This document shows, piece by piece, positions 52,032 to 63,235 of a DNA stretch of 64,000 nt. The stretch lies in the NCBI GenBank assembly GCA_964631235.1, contig CAZVZX010000002.1:1-64000 (forward strand). Reading direction: 5' to 3'. The translations under genes were made by a program, and so were the position numbers. The DNA is from JARKPK01 sp964631235 (GTDB lineage: Bacteria; Planctomycetota; Planctomycetia; Pirellulales; Thermoguttaceae). A model generated the notes under the pieces. The model did not search any database. It was not told the origin of the DNA and worked only from the letters and a program-made list of their open reading frames with translations. How positions within the stretch are numbered: the stretch's first letter is position 1; each line of letters begins with the position of its first letter.

Positions 52032-53588
52032 ATGGCTCGAATCGTTGCGTGTTTGCTCGCCGTGGGGGGATTGGTGTTCGGAGGGTTGTTTGCGGCGGCG
52101 GCGGTCGCGGCGGAATCCGCGAAACCGGCGGCGTCCCCGAAGCTGAACGTGCTGTTCATCGCGGTAGATGATCTGCGGCCCGAGGCGGGATGCTACGGCA
52201 ACACCGTGATTCGCACCCCCAATATCGACCGCTTGGCTGCCCGAGGCACGACATTCATGCGGGCCTATTGCCAGCAGGCTGTGTGCAGTCCGTCGCGCAC
52301 TTCGCTATTGCTAGGGCGTCGGCCGGACACGACGCGGGTATATGATTTGCAAACCCATTTTCGGCTTCACCTGCCGGAGGTGACGACCCTTCCGGAGCAC
52401 TTCAAGAAACACGGCTACCACACCCAGGGATTGAGCAAGATCTATCACGGCGGGCTCGACGATCGGCGGAGCTGGAGCGTGCCGCACTGGACGCCTTCGG
52501 CCCCCGGCTACGGCAGTCCGGCGATTCTTGAAGAACTTCGCGCCGAGCAGGCTCGATTGCGCAAAGAGCATGGCGGGCCGGCGGAGCGCGTGTTGCAGCG
52601 AGACCCCGAAACGGGAACGCCGTTGAAGGTATCGCAGCCGAAGTTTCGCGCCCGCGGCCCGGCTTGGGAAGCGGCTCCGGTCGGCGATGACGATCTGGCG
52701 GACGGGCAAACGGCGAAGCACGCCGTCGAGGTGCTGCGCGAGATCAAAGACAAGCCGTTTTTCCTCGCGGTTGGATTTCTCAAGCCGCATCTTCCTTTTG
52801 TCGCGCCGAAGAAGTACTTCGACATGTATCGCCGCGAACAATTTCAGCCGGCCGCCAATCCGAATCCGCCGAAAGACTGCCCGGAGATCGCGATGCACAG
52901 TTGGGGCGAGTTGCGGGCGTACAAGGGCATTCCGGCGAAGGGACCGCTGACGGATGAGATGGCGATCGACCTGATCCACGGCTACTATGCCGCCACCAGC
53001 TACACCGACGCGATGATCGGACGCGTGCTCGACGAATTGGATCGGTTGGGATTGGCCGAACGAACGGTCGTCGTTCTTTGGGGCGACCACGGCTGGCATT
53101 TGGGCGACCACGGTTTATGGTGCAAGCACACCAATTTCGAAAAGGCGACTCGCGCCCCATTGATCGTCAGCGCACCGGGGCGAAAAGGCGTCGGACGCCG
53201 CAGCAACGCGTTGGTGGAGTTCGTGGATATCTATCCGACGCTGGTCGAGCTGTGCGGCCTGCCGATGCCCGAAGGGCTCGAGGGTACCAGCGCGGTCCCG
53301 CTGCTCGACGAACCCGACCGGTCGTGGAAGACCGCCGCGTTCAGCCAATATCCGCGAAGCGGCGCCATGGGCTACACCATGCGAACCGATCGCTACCGTT
53401 ACACGGAATGGCGCCCGACGAAGCCCGGTCCGCTGCTCGGAGTCGAGCTGTACGATCATCAGCAAGATCCGGAAGAGAACGTCAATTTGGCCAATCGGCC
53501 CGAGATGAAAGAAGTCGTCGAAAAGCTGGCGTCGCAACTGAAGGCAGGCTGGGAAGCCGCCAAACCGAGCGCGGCCGGGCCGAAGTAG
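52032..53588 (+). CDS. Secreted sulfatase (iduronate-2-sulfatase-like)
   Basis: 518 residues. Signal peptide about 1-28 (MARIVACLLAVGGLVFGG). Metal-binding Asp46/Asp47 in IAVDDLRPE. The sulfatase signature CSPSRTSLLLGRRPDTTRV places Cys85 for conversion to formylglycine. Further motifs are DHGWHLGDHGLWCKHTNFE with catalytic Lys/His/metal ligands near 355, and YRYTEWR near the end. The NVLFIAVDDLRPEAGCYGN text is typical of the iduronate-2-sulfatase (S1_7-like) group common in planctomycetes. Substrates are probably sulfated polysaccharides of algae or animals. A maturase (FGE or anSME) is not in the window. ATG 52032 gives the signal; GTG 52023 is in frame. Confidence 0.93.
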   Translation: MARIVACLLAVGGLVFGGLFAAAAVAAESAKPAASPKLNVLFIAVDDLRPEAGCYGNTVIRTPNIDRLAARGTTFMRAYCQQAVCSPSRTSLLLGRRPDTTRVYDLQTHFRLHLPEVTTLPEHFKKHGYHTQGLSKIYHGGLDDRRSWSVPHWTPSAPGYGSPAILEELRAEQARLRKEHGGPAERVLQRDPETGTPLKVSQPKFRARGPAWEAAPVGDDDLADGQTAKHAVEVLREIKDKPFFLAVGFLKPHLPFVAPKKYFDMYRREQFQPAANPNPPKDCPEIAMHSWGELRAYKGIPAKGPLTDEMAIDLIHGYYAATSYTDAMIGRVLDELDRLGLAERTVVVLWGDHGWHLGDHGLWCKHTNFEKATRAPLIVSAPGRKGVGRRSNALVEFVDIYPTLVELCGLPMPEGLEGTSAVPLLDEPDRSWKTAAFSQYPRSGAMGYTMRTDRYRYTEWRPTKPGPLLGVELYDHQQDPEENVNLANRPEMKEVVEKLASQLKAGWEAAKPSAAGPK

Positions 53589-53736
53589 CCAGTTCGACCG
53601 AAAGAACGGTTCTGTCCGACATCTGGCGGATCGATCAGTGAGCGTGTGATCGAAATCCACGGCGCGTTTGGCGAGGTGTCGCGGGCTGGCCGGCCGATCG
53701 GGGGCAGTGCGGCCGATGATTCGATCGCGAAGCAGG

Positions 53737-55671
53737 CTACCGGCTAAGCTCGGCGGCCTCTTCCCAATGCTCGTAAAGGAGCGACAGGGCCGCTTGCTGT
53801 TCGGCAAGTTCCGCCTGAAGTTCCTTGACGAGTCGGCCGTCGCGGTGTGTTTCGCCTTGGGCCAAGAGGTGGTTGATTTCGCCGATGCGCGCTTCGCGGG
53901 CGAAAATGTCGGCCTCGATGTCGGAGAGCTTGCGATAGGGGAAACGGCGCCGCCGCCGTGCCGGCTTCTCTTCCGTCGCGGCCGCAGCCGGGGCCCGATT
54001 CCCCGATCGCCCCTGCCGCCCGCCGCCGTCGGCGAGAGGTTTACTGGGAGCCTCGGTCGTTTCCTCTGCGGCAGCGGCCGCTTTGAGCCGCAGGTAGTCG
54101 TCGTAGTTTCCTTCGACGATCCGCACGCGATCCGGCTCGACCACCATCAGGTGGTCGGCCGTTTGGTTGACGAAGTAGCGATCGTGGCTCACGAGAAGCA
54201 CGGTGCCGTCAAACCGCCGCAGCGCCTGCTCCAGCGAGTCGCGCGCCCAAAGGTCGAGATGGTTGGTCGGTTCGTCGAGCACCAAGAGATTCGCCTCGGA
54301 AGCGGCAAGCCGGGCGAGTGCCGCGCGGCATCGCTCGCCGCCGCTCAGTTGGCCCACGGTGCGCAAGGCCGTGTCGCCGGTCAAGCCGAAACGGGCGAGC
54401 AGATTGCGCCGCTGTTGTTCGACGAACTCGCGTTGCGGCGGGCGAATCGCATCGACCACGGGGAGATCGCCGTCGATCCCGGTCAGTTGCTGATCGAAGT
54501 AGCCGACGCTGACTCCGTGGCCCAGCTCCGCAGTGCCTTCGTCGGGCGGTTCCAATCCGAGCAGGCATTTCAATAGGGTGGTTTTGCCGCAACCGTTCGG
54601 CCCGATCAGCGCCCATCGCTCGCCGCGGGCGATGCGAAGATCGAGGTTGGCAAACAATCGCCGCTCGAACGACTTGCCCAATCCGGAGGCTTTGATCACG
54701 ATGTCGCCGCTGCGGGCCGCCGGCGCGAACGCCATCGGCGGTCCGATGATTTCGCGCGGCGGTTCGACTCGTTCAATCCGTTCCAGCTTCTTGCGGCGGT
54801 CTTCGGCTTGGGCGTGTTTCTGTCCGTAGAAATTGCGGCGGATGAACTCTTCGGCCTTGGCGATTTCGGTCTGCTGCCGCTCGTAGGTGCGCCGCTGAAC
54901 TAGCACACGTTCGGCCTTCTGCTTCCAGTATGCCGAAAAATTGCCGCTGTAGCTTTCGACCTTGCCGCGATAAAGCTCGATTGTTCGCGTGGTCACCTTG
55001 TCGAGGAAATAACGGTCGTGGCTGACGACGAGAACGGCGGCCGACGATTCGACAAGGAACTCTTCGAGCCATTCGGCCGCGGCGATGTCGAGATGGTTCG
55101 ACGGTTCGTCCAAAAGCATCAAGTTCGGTTCGGCCAGCAGCAAGGTGGCAAGCAACAACCGGTTCTGCTCGCCGCCGCTGAGCGTGGCGACGGGTTGGCT
55201 GTGCGCGGCGCGGTCGAACCCCAGCCCGTCGAGCACGCGGTCGATCTTATGATCGAGGTTGTAGCCGTCAAGCCGCTGCAACTCGTGCTGCAAGTGGTCC
55301 CAGCGGGCGGCCAACCGGTCGCGTTCCTCGGAATCGGTGGCTGCGGCCAATTCCTCGGCGGTTTCGTCGGCCTCGGTCTGCAAGGCAATCACGCCGGCTA
55401 ACGCCTGCCGCGCCGTTTCGCGGACGGTCGCTTCGGGGGCGAACTGCGGCTGCTGCTCCAAGTAGCCCAAATGCGCGTGACGGTGACGCACACAGGTGCC
55501 GCTGTCGGATTCCTCGCGGCCGGCGAGGATCCGCAACAAGGTGGTTTTACCGCAGCCGTTCGGTCCGATCAGCGCCACTCGTTCGCCCGGGCGAATCTGC
55601 AACGAAATGCCATCGAGGATCGGCTCGGGGCCGAAATGCTTGCGGAGATCTTGTGCCTCGATCAGAATCAT
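53737..55671 (-). CDS. ABC-F family ATPase (Uup/EttA-like)
   Basis: 644 residues with two ABC domains and no membrane part. Walker A GPNGCGKTT occurs in both; signatures LSGGEQNRLLLATLL and LSGGERCRAALARLA; Walker B MLLDEPSNHLD and LVLDEPTNHLD. Between them is the linker (about 240-330) with charged helices (RRTYERQQTEIAKAEEF) that in ABC-F proteins enters the ribosome E site. After the second domain come an Ala/Gly linker, a basic patch (ARRRRRFPYRK) and a coiled coil (about 575-640), like Uup. Likely roles are translation or ribosome rescue, or DNA-structure related as Uup. Antibiotic resistance is possible but not indicated. Confidence 0.93.
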   Translation of the reverse strand: MILIEAQDLRKHFGPEPILDGISLQIRPGERVALIGPNGCGKTTLLRILAGREESDSGTCVRHRHAHLGYLEQQPQFAPEATVRETARQALAGVIALQTEADETAEELAAATDSEERDRLAARWDHLQHELQRLDGYNLDHKIDRVLDGLGFDRAAHSQPVATLSGGEQNRLLLATLLLAEPNLMLLDEPSNHLDIAAAEWLEEFLVESSAAVLVVSHDRYFLDKVTTRTIELYRGKVESYSGNFSAYWKQKAERVLVQRRTYERQQTEIAKAEEFIRRNFYGQKHAQAEDRRKKLERIERVEPPREIIGPPMAFAPAARSGDIVIKASGLGKSFERRLFANLDLRIARGERWALIGPNGCGKTTLLKCLLGLEPPDEGTAELGHGVSVGYFDQQLTGIDGDLPVVDAIRPPQREFVEQQRRNLLARFGLTGDTALRTVGQLSGGERCRAALARLAASEANLLVLDEPTNHLDLWARDSLEQALRRFDGTVLLVSHDRYFVNQTADHLMVVEPDRVRIVEGNYDDYLRLKAAAAAEETTEAPSKPLADGGGRQGRSGNRAPAAAATEEKPARRRRRFPYRKLSDIEADIFAREARIGEINHLLAQGETHRDGRLVKELQAELAEQQAALSLLYEHWEEAAELSR

Positions 55672-55870
55672 CGGCGGTAGCTGTGTCTTTCAACGGAGGC
55701 GTGCGAACCGGTCTGCGCGACCGGGGAAAAAACGATTCCGATTGCGAACTCCAAGCCGGCCGCGGCCAGGAAGCGGCTGGGGCGATTGCTGTTCCGGCGG
55801 TTGCGTTTTGGGGGCCGTGCGACAAGCATTGTGAAGCGGTCGATTTGCAGCGCGTGCTCGAAGGCTCGCG

Positions 55871-58255
55871 TCAACCCTCGGGCCGAGGTTGCGGGGGCGG
55901 CTGAACCGGTCGGGCCGAGGGGCGCGCCGCTCCGCCGGCCTGCACTTTGTCGAGCAGTTCGCGGGCCTCATTCACCAGCGGACTGCCCGGATAGTCTTTG
56001 ATGATTCGGTGCAACGTGGCAGCCGCGGCGGCGGTATTGTTTCGCTTCAACTCGTGTTCGGCCGCGAGCATGAGCACCTGATCAATATAGGCCGAGTCGG
56101 GATTGGCCGCCCGAAGCTGCTCGGCCAGCGCGATCGACTGCGGATACATTTCGCGCGCGGCCCAGTATTGCATGGTCAGCAGCGTCAGGTATCCGTCGAG
56201 TTTTTCGCTGGGAAACTCGCGTTGCCATGCTTGCAATTCGGCGGCCGCACGGTCGAGTTGGCCGGTTTTGATGAAGTCTTCGGCCGAGCGGCTATAGGCC
56301 CCGCGCCAAGCCGTTTGCTCGATGAATCGTTTATGCGAGGTCATCAATTGGTCGGCTTCGAGATAGGCTTTTCGGGCGGCGGGCCCGTCGCCTTTAGCGG
56401 CGTAGAGATCGCCCCAAACGCGCCGCAGTTTGGCGCCCGAGGCGCCCGTCCGCCTCGTTCCGAGCGTCTGTTGCGCTTTCGTCAACAGCTCTTCGCCGGC
56501 TTGCCGATCGAGCAAGTCGTTGATGGCGATTTCGGCGGCATCCACGGCGCACTCGGCGGCTAGATCTTTGATGTTTACCTTTTCGGCGGCTCCCTTCCAG
56601 ATGGCGAACGCCAGTTTCGAGTCGCCCAATTGGTTGCGCGCCAGCGGAGCGATGTGCTGGGCCAGCTTCACCAGGTCTTCGTCGCCCGCGGCAGCCGACG
56701 GGCCGACAAACGGCGTTTTACCTACTTCGACGGCCCGACGAAGCCACTGGTTCGACTCGGCGAGCAGAGCGTCTTCGGCCGGTTTCTTTGCCGGCGCGGC
56801 GGGAGGCACGCGCCGCGGGGCGCGCGGCGGGGCCGGACGCTCGGGTTTGTCGCTCGGTTCGGCTTGGGCGGCTTCGTCGGCTGCCGCTTTCTCGGCCGAG
56901 AGCTTCTCGTCGTATTTCGCTCGAAGCTCGTCCGCCTTTGCCTCGAACGCCGCAACCAATTGACGGAGACTACCGGCATCGAGCGTTTTCGGGTCGTAGG
57001 TCTCCAGAATCGGCAAAAAGTCGTCGAGCGTTGGGAGGTCTGCTTTTTCTTTGTCGCGGTTGCGAATGAGCCATCGCGGTCGTTCGACGGAAATTCGATT
57101 GGTAATCTCGACCGGCCGAGACGCGCCGCGTTTGAACGACAATTTCACCGGATAGATGCCGGGTTTGAGATAAACATGCTCGGGCGCGGGCTTGTCGCTG
57201 GTTTGGCCGTCGCCGAAGCTCCACTCGATCTTCGCCCCGCCGGAAAGCGCCCGCGGCGAAATGTCCTTGAAAGACACTTTGATCAACGGTTGATCGTTGT
57301 CGGGCAGCGGCGCGTCTCCGTCGATTTTGATCAGGAAATCGGGAGCAAGTTTCATTGTCCGCATCGTCAGCGGCCCGACGGTCGCCCGCGCGACCGCCTG
57401 AACTTTGAACACGTCGGGCGGAATCGCCTTGGGCAAAGGCTTGATGTCGGGCGGGTCGATCTCCCAGGCCGCAACCATCACGGCTTCTCTGCCGGCGGCG
57501 GCGTGATAATACTCGAACTTGTACTGTCCGGGCCGCAGGTCGATGTCTTGCCGGCTGCCTCGCTGGGCATGCCGCATTGGGCCGTGCCGCCCCGGCGCCG
57601 AAACGATCACCTTGCCGTCAATCAACAGGAAACTGGCATCTTGGCTGGAGGTGAGAAATCCGTACTTGGCCGCTTTGTCGATATGCAGCCAACCTTCGTA
57701 CTTGCTGAGAAACGGACCGGGCTCGCGCAGGAACGGGTTGTCGGAATGATTGACGCCGTCGACATAATCGGCGCCGATCCGCTTTGCGGCGGCAAAGGCC
57801 GAGCGAATCGAATCGAGGTCGTTCAAATTGCAATCGCGCCATTGGCGGGTTTCCAACAATAGGCCTTCTTTTGCCGTCCACGGCGGACTTAGTTCCGCAC
57901 CTTTGGGGATTTCGCCGCCATAGAGCAATTCATAGTCGGTTTGGCCCGCAGTCAGTTGGAAGGCTGCCCGGCAGAAGTCGCCCGGCCCGACTTGGAGCAC
58001 ACGCGACGGCACAAGCCGTTCGCTGCGCGTCGAAACGGCGAGATTGCGGCCGTCGTCGGCCAACTCGCCGTGATGGAAGAACTCGACGACAGCTACCGAA
58101 TGCGAGCCCGAGGGCACTTGCACGGTTCGCAGCGAGCTGAATTCCGCTTGACCGCGACGAAAACTCTGCGCCTTTGCGGGGCCTGTCGCCGATCCGACCA
58201 GCGCCAGCACTACGGCAAACGCGGCAGTCGGCAGGGCGCGATCGAAGACGCGCAT
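55871..58255 (-). CDS. Secreted PA14/PKD/TPR-containing protein
   Basis: 794 residues, not a named protein. Signal peptide about 1-30 (AFAVVLALVGSATGPAKA). Residues about 165-265 look like a PA14 domain (EGWLHIDKAAKYGFLTSSQDASFLLIDGK). Residues about 330-395 are a PKD domain (IEWSFGDGQTSDKPAPEHVYLKPGIYPVKLSF). A coiled, Pro/Ala-rich linker (about 420-510) leads to TPR-like helices (about 590-770). Such proteins probably act outside the cytoplasm in carbohydrate or protein binding. It is divergent from moxR, and repeat copy 5 lies between them. AGGAGGAAGGA before ATG 58255 is a strong ribosome site. Confidence 0.8.
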   Translation of the reverse strand: MRVFDRALPTAAFAVVLALVGSATGPAKAQSFRRGQAEFSSLRTVQVPSGSHSVAVVEFFHHGELADDGRNLAVSTRSERLVPSRVLQVGPGDFCRAAFQLTAGQTDYELLYGGEIPKGAELSPPWTAKEGLLLETRQWRDCNLNDLDSIRSAFAAAKRIGADYVDGVNHSDNPFLREPGPFLSKYEGWLHIDKAAKYGFLTSSQDASFLLIDGKVIVSAPGRHGPMRHAQRGSRQDIDLRPGQYKFEYYHAAAGREAVMVAAWEIDPPDIKPLPKAIPPDVFKVQAVARATVGPLTMRTMKLAPDFLIKIDGDAPLPDNDQPLIKVSFKDISPRALSGGAKIEWSFGDGQTSDKPAPEHVYLKPGIYPVKLSFKRGASRPVEITNRISVERPRWLIRNRDKEKADLPTLDDFLPILETYDPKTLDAGSLRQLVAAFEAKADELRAKYDEKLSAEKAAADEAAQAEPSDKPERPAPPRAPRRVPPAAPAKKPAEDALLAESNQWLRRAVEVGKTPFVGPSAAAGDEDLVKLAQHIAPLARNQLGDSKLAFAIWKGAAEKVNIKDLAAECAVDAAEIAINDLLDRQAGEELLTKAQQTLGTRRTGASGAKLRRVWGDLYAAKGDGPAARKAYLEADQLMTSHKRFIEQTAWRGAYSRSAEDFIKTGQLDRAAAELQAWQREFPSEKLDGYLTLLTMQYWAAREMYPQSIALAEQLRAANPDSAYIDQVLMLAAEHELKRNNTAAAAATLHRIIKDYPGSPLVNEARELLDKVQAGGAARPSARPVQPPPQPRPEG

Positions 58256-58313
58256 GATTCCTTCCTCCTCTCTCGATCACCGATCGGTTGCGTGCCCTAT
58301 CGGTATCAATTAG

Positions 58314-58416
58314 TCTAAATAGTTCCGCACGATTGCGAAAGCGGCTGCGGTTGCAACGACGCGGCCGATTGCGTGCAATCCCCGTGGGAACCGCTTTCCG
58401 TCTTTCGCGGTTTCGA
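58314..58416 (+). repeat. ~100-bp interspersed repeat, copy 5
   Basis: Left end CTAAATAGTTCCGCACGATT and right end CTTTCGCGGTTTCGAT match the complement of copy 4 and the right end of copy 1. It lies in the divergent region before moxR. Confidence 0.7.
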
Positions 58417-58458
58417 TGAACCATGCGATTTTCGGAAGTCGTCAGAGGAGAGATCGGC

Positions 58459-60048
<1,590 letters not shown>

Positions 60049-60223
60049 TCATCTCATTGATCGTGGAATCCCTCGATCAATCGAGAACATGCCCTGGCTA
60101 AAACGGGAACGAGTCGGTTCCGTCCGCCAACGGCATTGATTTCGGCCGGACGAGTCGGCCGCTTTGTTTCGGCTGATGGCGGGCGAGGGTCGGTTGTGTG
60201 TCTTGAGGCAAACGAGCGAATCG

Positions 60224-60532
60224 ATGTCCGGCATGAAGCCAGAAGACGGCAGACAACAAAGTGGTTCGTCGGTCGCCGATGATCGTTGCGCCGTGTGGCG
60301 GCCGATTCGTTGGGCCTCGATCGTTCTTAGCTGGTTCCTTATCGGCGTAGTGCGATTGTACCAATGGTTGATCAGCCCGTTGCTCGGCCGGCACTGCCGA
60401 TTCGAACCGACATGCAGCGTCTATTTCATCGAGGCGGTGCGGAAGTATGGTCCGGTGGTCGGCCTCTGGCGAGGCATTCGGCGCATTCTCCGCTGCCATC
60501 CGTGGAATCCGGGCGGCTACGATCCGCCGTGA
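60224..60532 (+). CDS. yidD: Membrane protein insertion efficiency factor YidD
   Basis: Small inner-membrane-associated protein that helps YidC insert membrane proteins. About 102 residues from ATG 60224. The conserved core is RLYQWLISPLLGRHCRFEPT, followed by CSVYFIEAVRKYG and the ending CHPWNPGGYDPP, with the family's Cys and His residues. The N-terminal 35 residues before the hydrophobic segment are not conserved, so other starts (60233, or upstream TTG 60164) are possible. It is 175 bp after moxR and not beside rnpA/yidC as in many genomes. Confidence 0.93.
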   Translation: MSGMKPEDGRQQSGSSVADDRCAVWRPIRWASIVLSWFLIGVVRLYQWLISPLLGRHCRFEPTCSVYFIEAVRKYGPVVGLWRGIRRILRCHPWNPGGYDPP

Positions 60533-60656
60533 TCGGTTTTCGTCTTCGGTGCGGGGCGGCGCGTCTTGCGACGCATTCGATCGACTCGCGAGATCGAGCT
60601 TGTCGCTGGACGAGAACGAATCGCGCCGCCGGAGCGGAATGAACATTGTCGCCCGT

Positions 60657-62489
60657 TTAGAAATCGAGCCGGCGGAAAGCGCGCAAACCGATCGCCATGG
60701 GCACGATCGTAGCGACCGCCGCCAAAACAATGCTGATCAACATTCCGCCGATGAACATCGCCCTGAGCCACCATTGGGCAGTCGAGCGATCGCTGAGGAA
60801 TTGAAACAGCATGGGAAAGTCGCCGCTTAGATAGCAATGGGCGGGCACCGCGGTGAGAACCACGACGGCTGCAATGTAGAGAGTGCTGACCACAAGATTC
60901 AATGTGCCGCCGAAGCCCGCGGCGATTCGCGACGGCGACTCTTCCCGCAGGTTGGGCAGCCGAGCCCCCAGCCCGACGGCAATGCCGGCCAAGCCGAAGC
61001 ACAGCAGCACGCACGTGACTTGATGCCCGACGAGGATCATCGTATCCACATCCAGCATGACATCGCTGAGAAACACCAGCAAGCAACTAGGAGGCAGGGT
61101 GCCCAGCACGGCGAAGGTGAACTTGCTCCAAAGAATCAGATCGCGGCGGATCGGCAATAGACCGAGCAACCAAAATCGTTGCCCTTCGATGCTGATCATC
61201 GGGTAAACGAATCGGGTGGTGAATGTGGACATCAGCAAACCCACCACCGTGAGATTGAGGAAGCTCAGCATGTTGACCCATGCGGCATACTGCATGTTGT
61301 AGCTGAAGCGGCGGATATTGAGAAAATACAGGCCGAGCAGCCCGAAAAAGATGAGAAACTGCGACCATTGCAGTGGGTCGCGGCAGAAAATGCGAAGGTC
61401 TTTTGTCAAGAATAGCCGGACCGGCATCGGGAATCCGACCAGGAAACGATCGACCCACTGCCAACGGCGCACCGAGCGAACGATCCGATGCGATTCGGGG
61501 GCGGAACTCATCGCGCTGATCGCACGTCGCAATGTCTTTTCGGCGATCCAAACGGCCGTTTGGCGGAAAAACAATGCATTGGCGATCAGCAACACCAAGA
61601 ACTTGACGCTTTCGGCCCACAGGTCTTCCGCGGCAGCCAGCAGCCCGGCCGTCAGCCACCAACTGGGCAGGAGCTTGCCCTGCGAAATCTGGAGACGGCC
61701 GAGCATCTCTTGGAACCAACCGACCGTGAGGAAGTCGTGCGATGTGGCGGCGAAGGTGCTCCAGATCGCCCACGCGGCAACAACCGCTGCGACGAACGCT
61801 CCGCCGGCAAGCAACTTGCGCCTGCTGCCCGGAAAACGGTCCATAATCAGCAGGCAGCATGCCCCGCCCCACGCAGCCGGCACATAAATGAATGCCAAGA
61901 TGAAGGGCACCGTGAGCGCATAGTAGTACCAAGGTGCGTCGGCCGACACGCCGTAGGCGGCGAGCACCGGGCTGCCAAGCAAGATGAAGCCCCAACTGCT
62001 GAACAAGACGGCATCGTGAAACTTATGCAGAAACACGCGTTCGATGCGCGCCGGAAAGGTCAACAAAAAGAGGGTTTCACGCGAACGAAACAGCGAGCTG
62101 TAAAGGATGATCCCCGACGAGAAGAAAAGCATCAGCAACAGCGCCGCAAAGAACATGCTGATAATGGCGCTGACGGTTTGCAGATAGAGATCGGGCGACA
62201 GATTGACCGAGCCGAGAAACCGCAGCCCGTCGACAAACATCAGGAACAATCCCAGCCAGAGCAACGCGCTCAGCGCGACGATGAGGGCGGCGCGGAGGCG
62301 GGCCTCGGCCATCACTTGGCGCACGATGCTGCGGACAATGCGCCAGCGAAGCACGCGGAACGCGCGCAATTCCGATTCGGCGGGCAGCAGTTCGTCAGCG
62401 GGAGTCGCAGTGGCCACGGCAGTTGTCAGGATTTCGATATTCCCTCGCTCTTGCAACCGGAATCGCGTTCCCTGTCGAGAATTCTCCAT
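60657..62489 (-). CDS. ABC-2-type export permease
   Basis: 610-residue integral membrane protein, the permease partner of the upstream ATPase. About twelve hydrophobic segments in two halves: the first spans about 65-260 (ALIVALSALLWLGLFLMFVDG, AALLLMLFFSSGIILYSSLF) and the second about 385-605 (FLIFFGLLGLYFLNIRR, LNLVVSTLYIAAVVVLTAVP), with a hydrophilic region in between. It resembles large ABC-2 permeases of planctomycetes; substrate unknown. ATG 62489 overlaps the ATPase gene by 64 nt, which is long; GTG 62417 in the same frame would remove the overlap and may be the real start. Confidence 0.82.
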   Translation of the reverse strand: MENSRQGTRFRLQERGNIEILTTAVATATPADELLPAESELRAFRVLRWRIVRSIVRQVMAEARLRAALIVALSALLWLGLFLMFVDGLRFLGSVNLSPDLYLQTVSAIISMFFAALLLMLFFSSGIILYSSLFRSRETLFLLTFPARIERVFLHKFHDAVLFSSWGFILLGSPVLAAYGVSADAPWYYYALTVPFILAFIYVPAAWGGACCLLIMDRFPGSRRKLLAGGAFVAAVVAAWAIWSTFAATSHDFLTVGWFQEMLGRLQISQGKLLPSWWLTAGLLAAAEDLWAESVKFLVLLIANALFFRQTAVWIAEKTLRRAISAMSSAPESHRIVRSVRRWQWVDRFLVGFPMPVRLFLTKDLRIFCRDPLQWSQFLIFFGLLGLYFLNIRRFSYNMQYAAWVNMLSFLNLTVVGLLMSTFTTRFVYPMISIEGQRFWLLGLLPIRRDLILWSKFTFAVLGTLPPSCLLVFLSDVMLDVDTMILVGHQVTCVLLCFGLAGIAVGLGARLPNLREESPSRIAAGFGGTLNLVVSTLYIAAVVVLTAVPAHCYLSGDFPMLFQFLSDRSTAQWWLRAMFIGGMLISIVLAAVATIVPMAIGLRAFRRLDF

Positions 62490-63235
62490 TGTTCAATACG
62501 CGCTGGACGCCCGTTCGATTCCGTCAACTCCAAGAACATCTGTTCCAGCGACGAATGCGGAAGCGACAGCTCGGCTTGCAGTTCGGCCAGTGTGCCCAGG
62601 TAACGCAATTCGCCGCGATCGACGATGCCGATCCGATCGGCGATTTGCTCGGCGATGTCGAGGATGTGCGTCGAAAGGAACACGGCCACGCCCGAGGCGG
62701 CCAACGCGCGCAGCAGGTCTTTCACCATGCGGACGCTGGGCGGGTCGAGGCCGACCATCGGCTCGTCGATCACCAGCACCCGCGGATCGTGCAGCAATGC
62801 CGAAGCGAAGACCAATCGCTGTTTCATCCCGTGCGAATAGGTCTCGGTGAGCGTGTCGAGGAATTCTGTGAGTTGAAAACGTTGCGACTCGCGGAGAATG
62901 CGTTCTTCCGACTCTTCGCGGGAGAGCCCGCGCAACGAAGCGGCGAACTCGAGAAACTCGCGGCCGGTCAACTTCTCGTAGAGGAAGACGGAGTCGGGAA
63001 TGTAGCCCAAACAGCCCACGGCCTCTCGGACGCGATCGACGACATCATGGCCGCAGACACGGATCGAACCTTCGTCGGGCCGCAGCAGCCCGACGAGCAT
63101 CTTGATGGAGGTCGTCTTTCCAGCGCCGTTGCGCCCTAACAGCGCGAACACCTCGCCCGGCTGTACCGACAAGTTCAGCCCGCGAACGGCGACTTTGCTG
63201 CCGTAGCGCCTCGTGACATTGCAGAACTCGATCAT
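62426..63235 (-). CDS. ABC transporter ATP-binding protein (ABC-2 exporter)
   Basis: 269-residue cytoplasmic ATPase. Walker A LGRNGAGKTT near 39, Q-loop YIPDSVFLYEKLTG near 82, signature YSHGMKQRLVFASALL near 132 (SHGMKQR variant typical of exporter ATPases), Walker B VLVIDEPMVGLDP and switch His in STHI. The start is fixed by an ATGA overlap: its ATG 63235 shares bases with the stop codon of the upstream gene, showing translational coupling. The C-terminal 40 residues are charged and variable. Confidence 0.95.
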   Translation of the reverse strand: MIEFCNVTRRYGSKVAVRGLNLSVQPGEVFALLGRNGAGKTTSIKMLVGLLRPDEGSIRVCGHDVVDRVREAVGCLGYIPDSVFLYEKLTGREFLEFAASLRGLSREESEERILRESQRFQLTEFLDTLTETYSHGMKQRLVFASALLHDPRVLVIDEPMVGLDPPSVRMVKDLLRALAASGVAVFLSTHILDIAEQIADRIGIVDRGELRYLGTLAELQAELSLPHSSLEQMFLELTESNGRPARIEQWRILDRERDSGCKSEGISKS

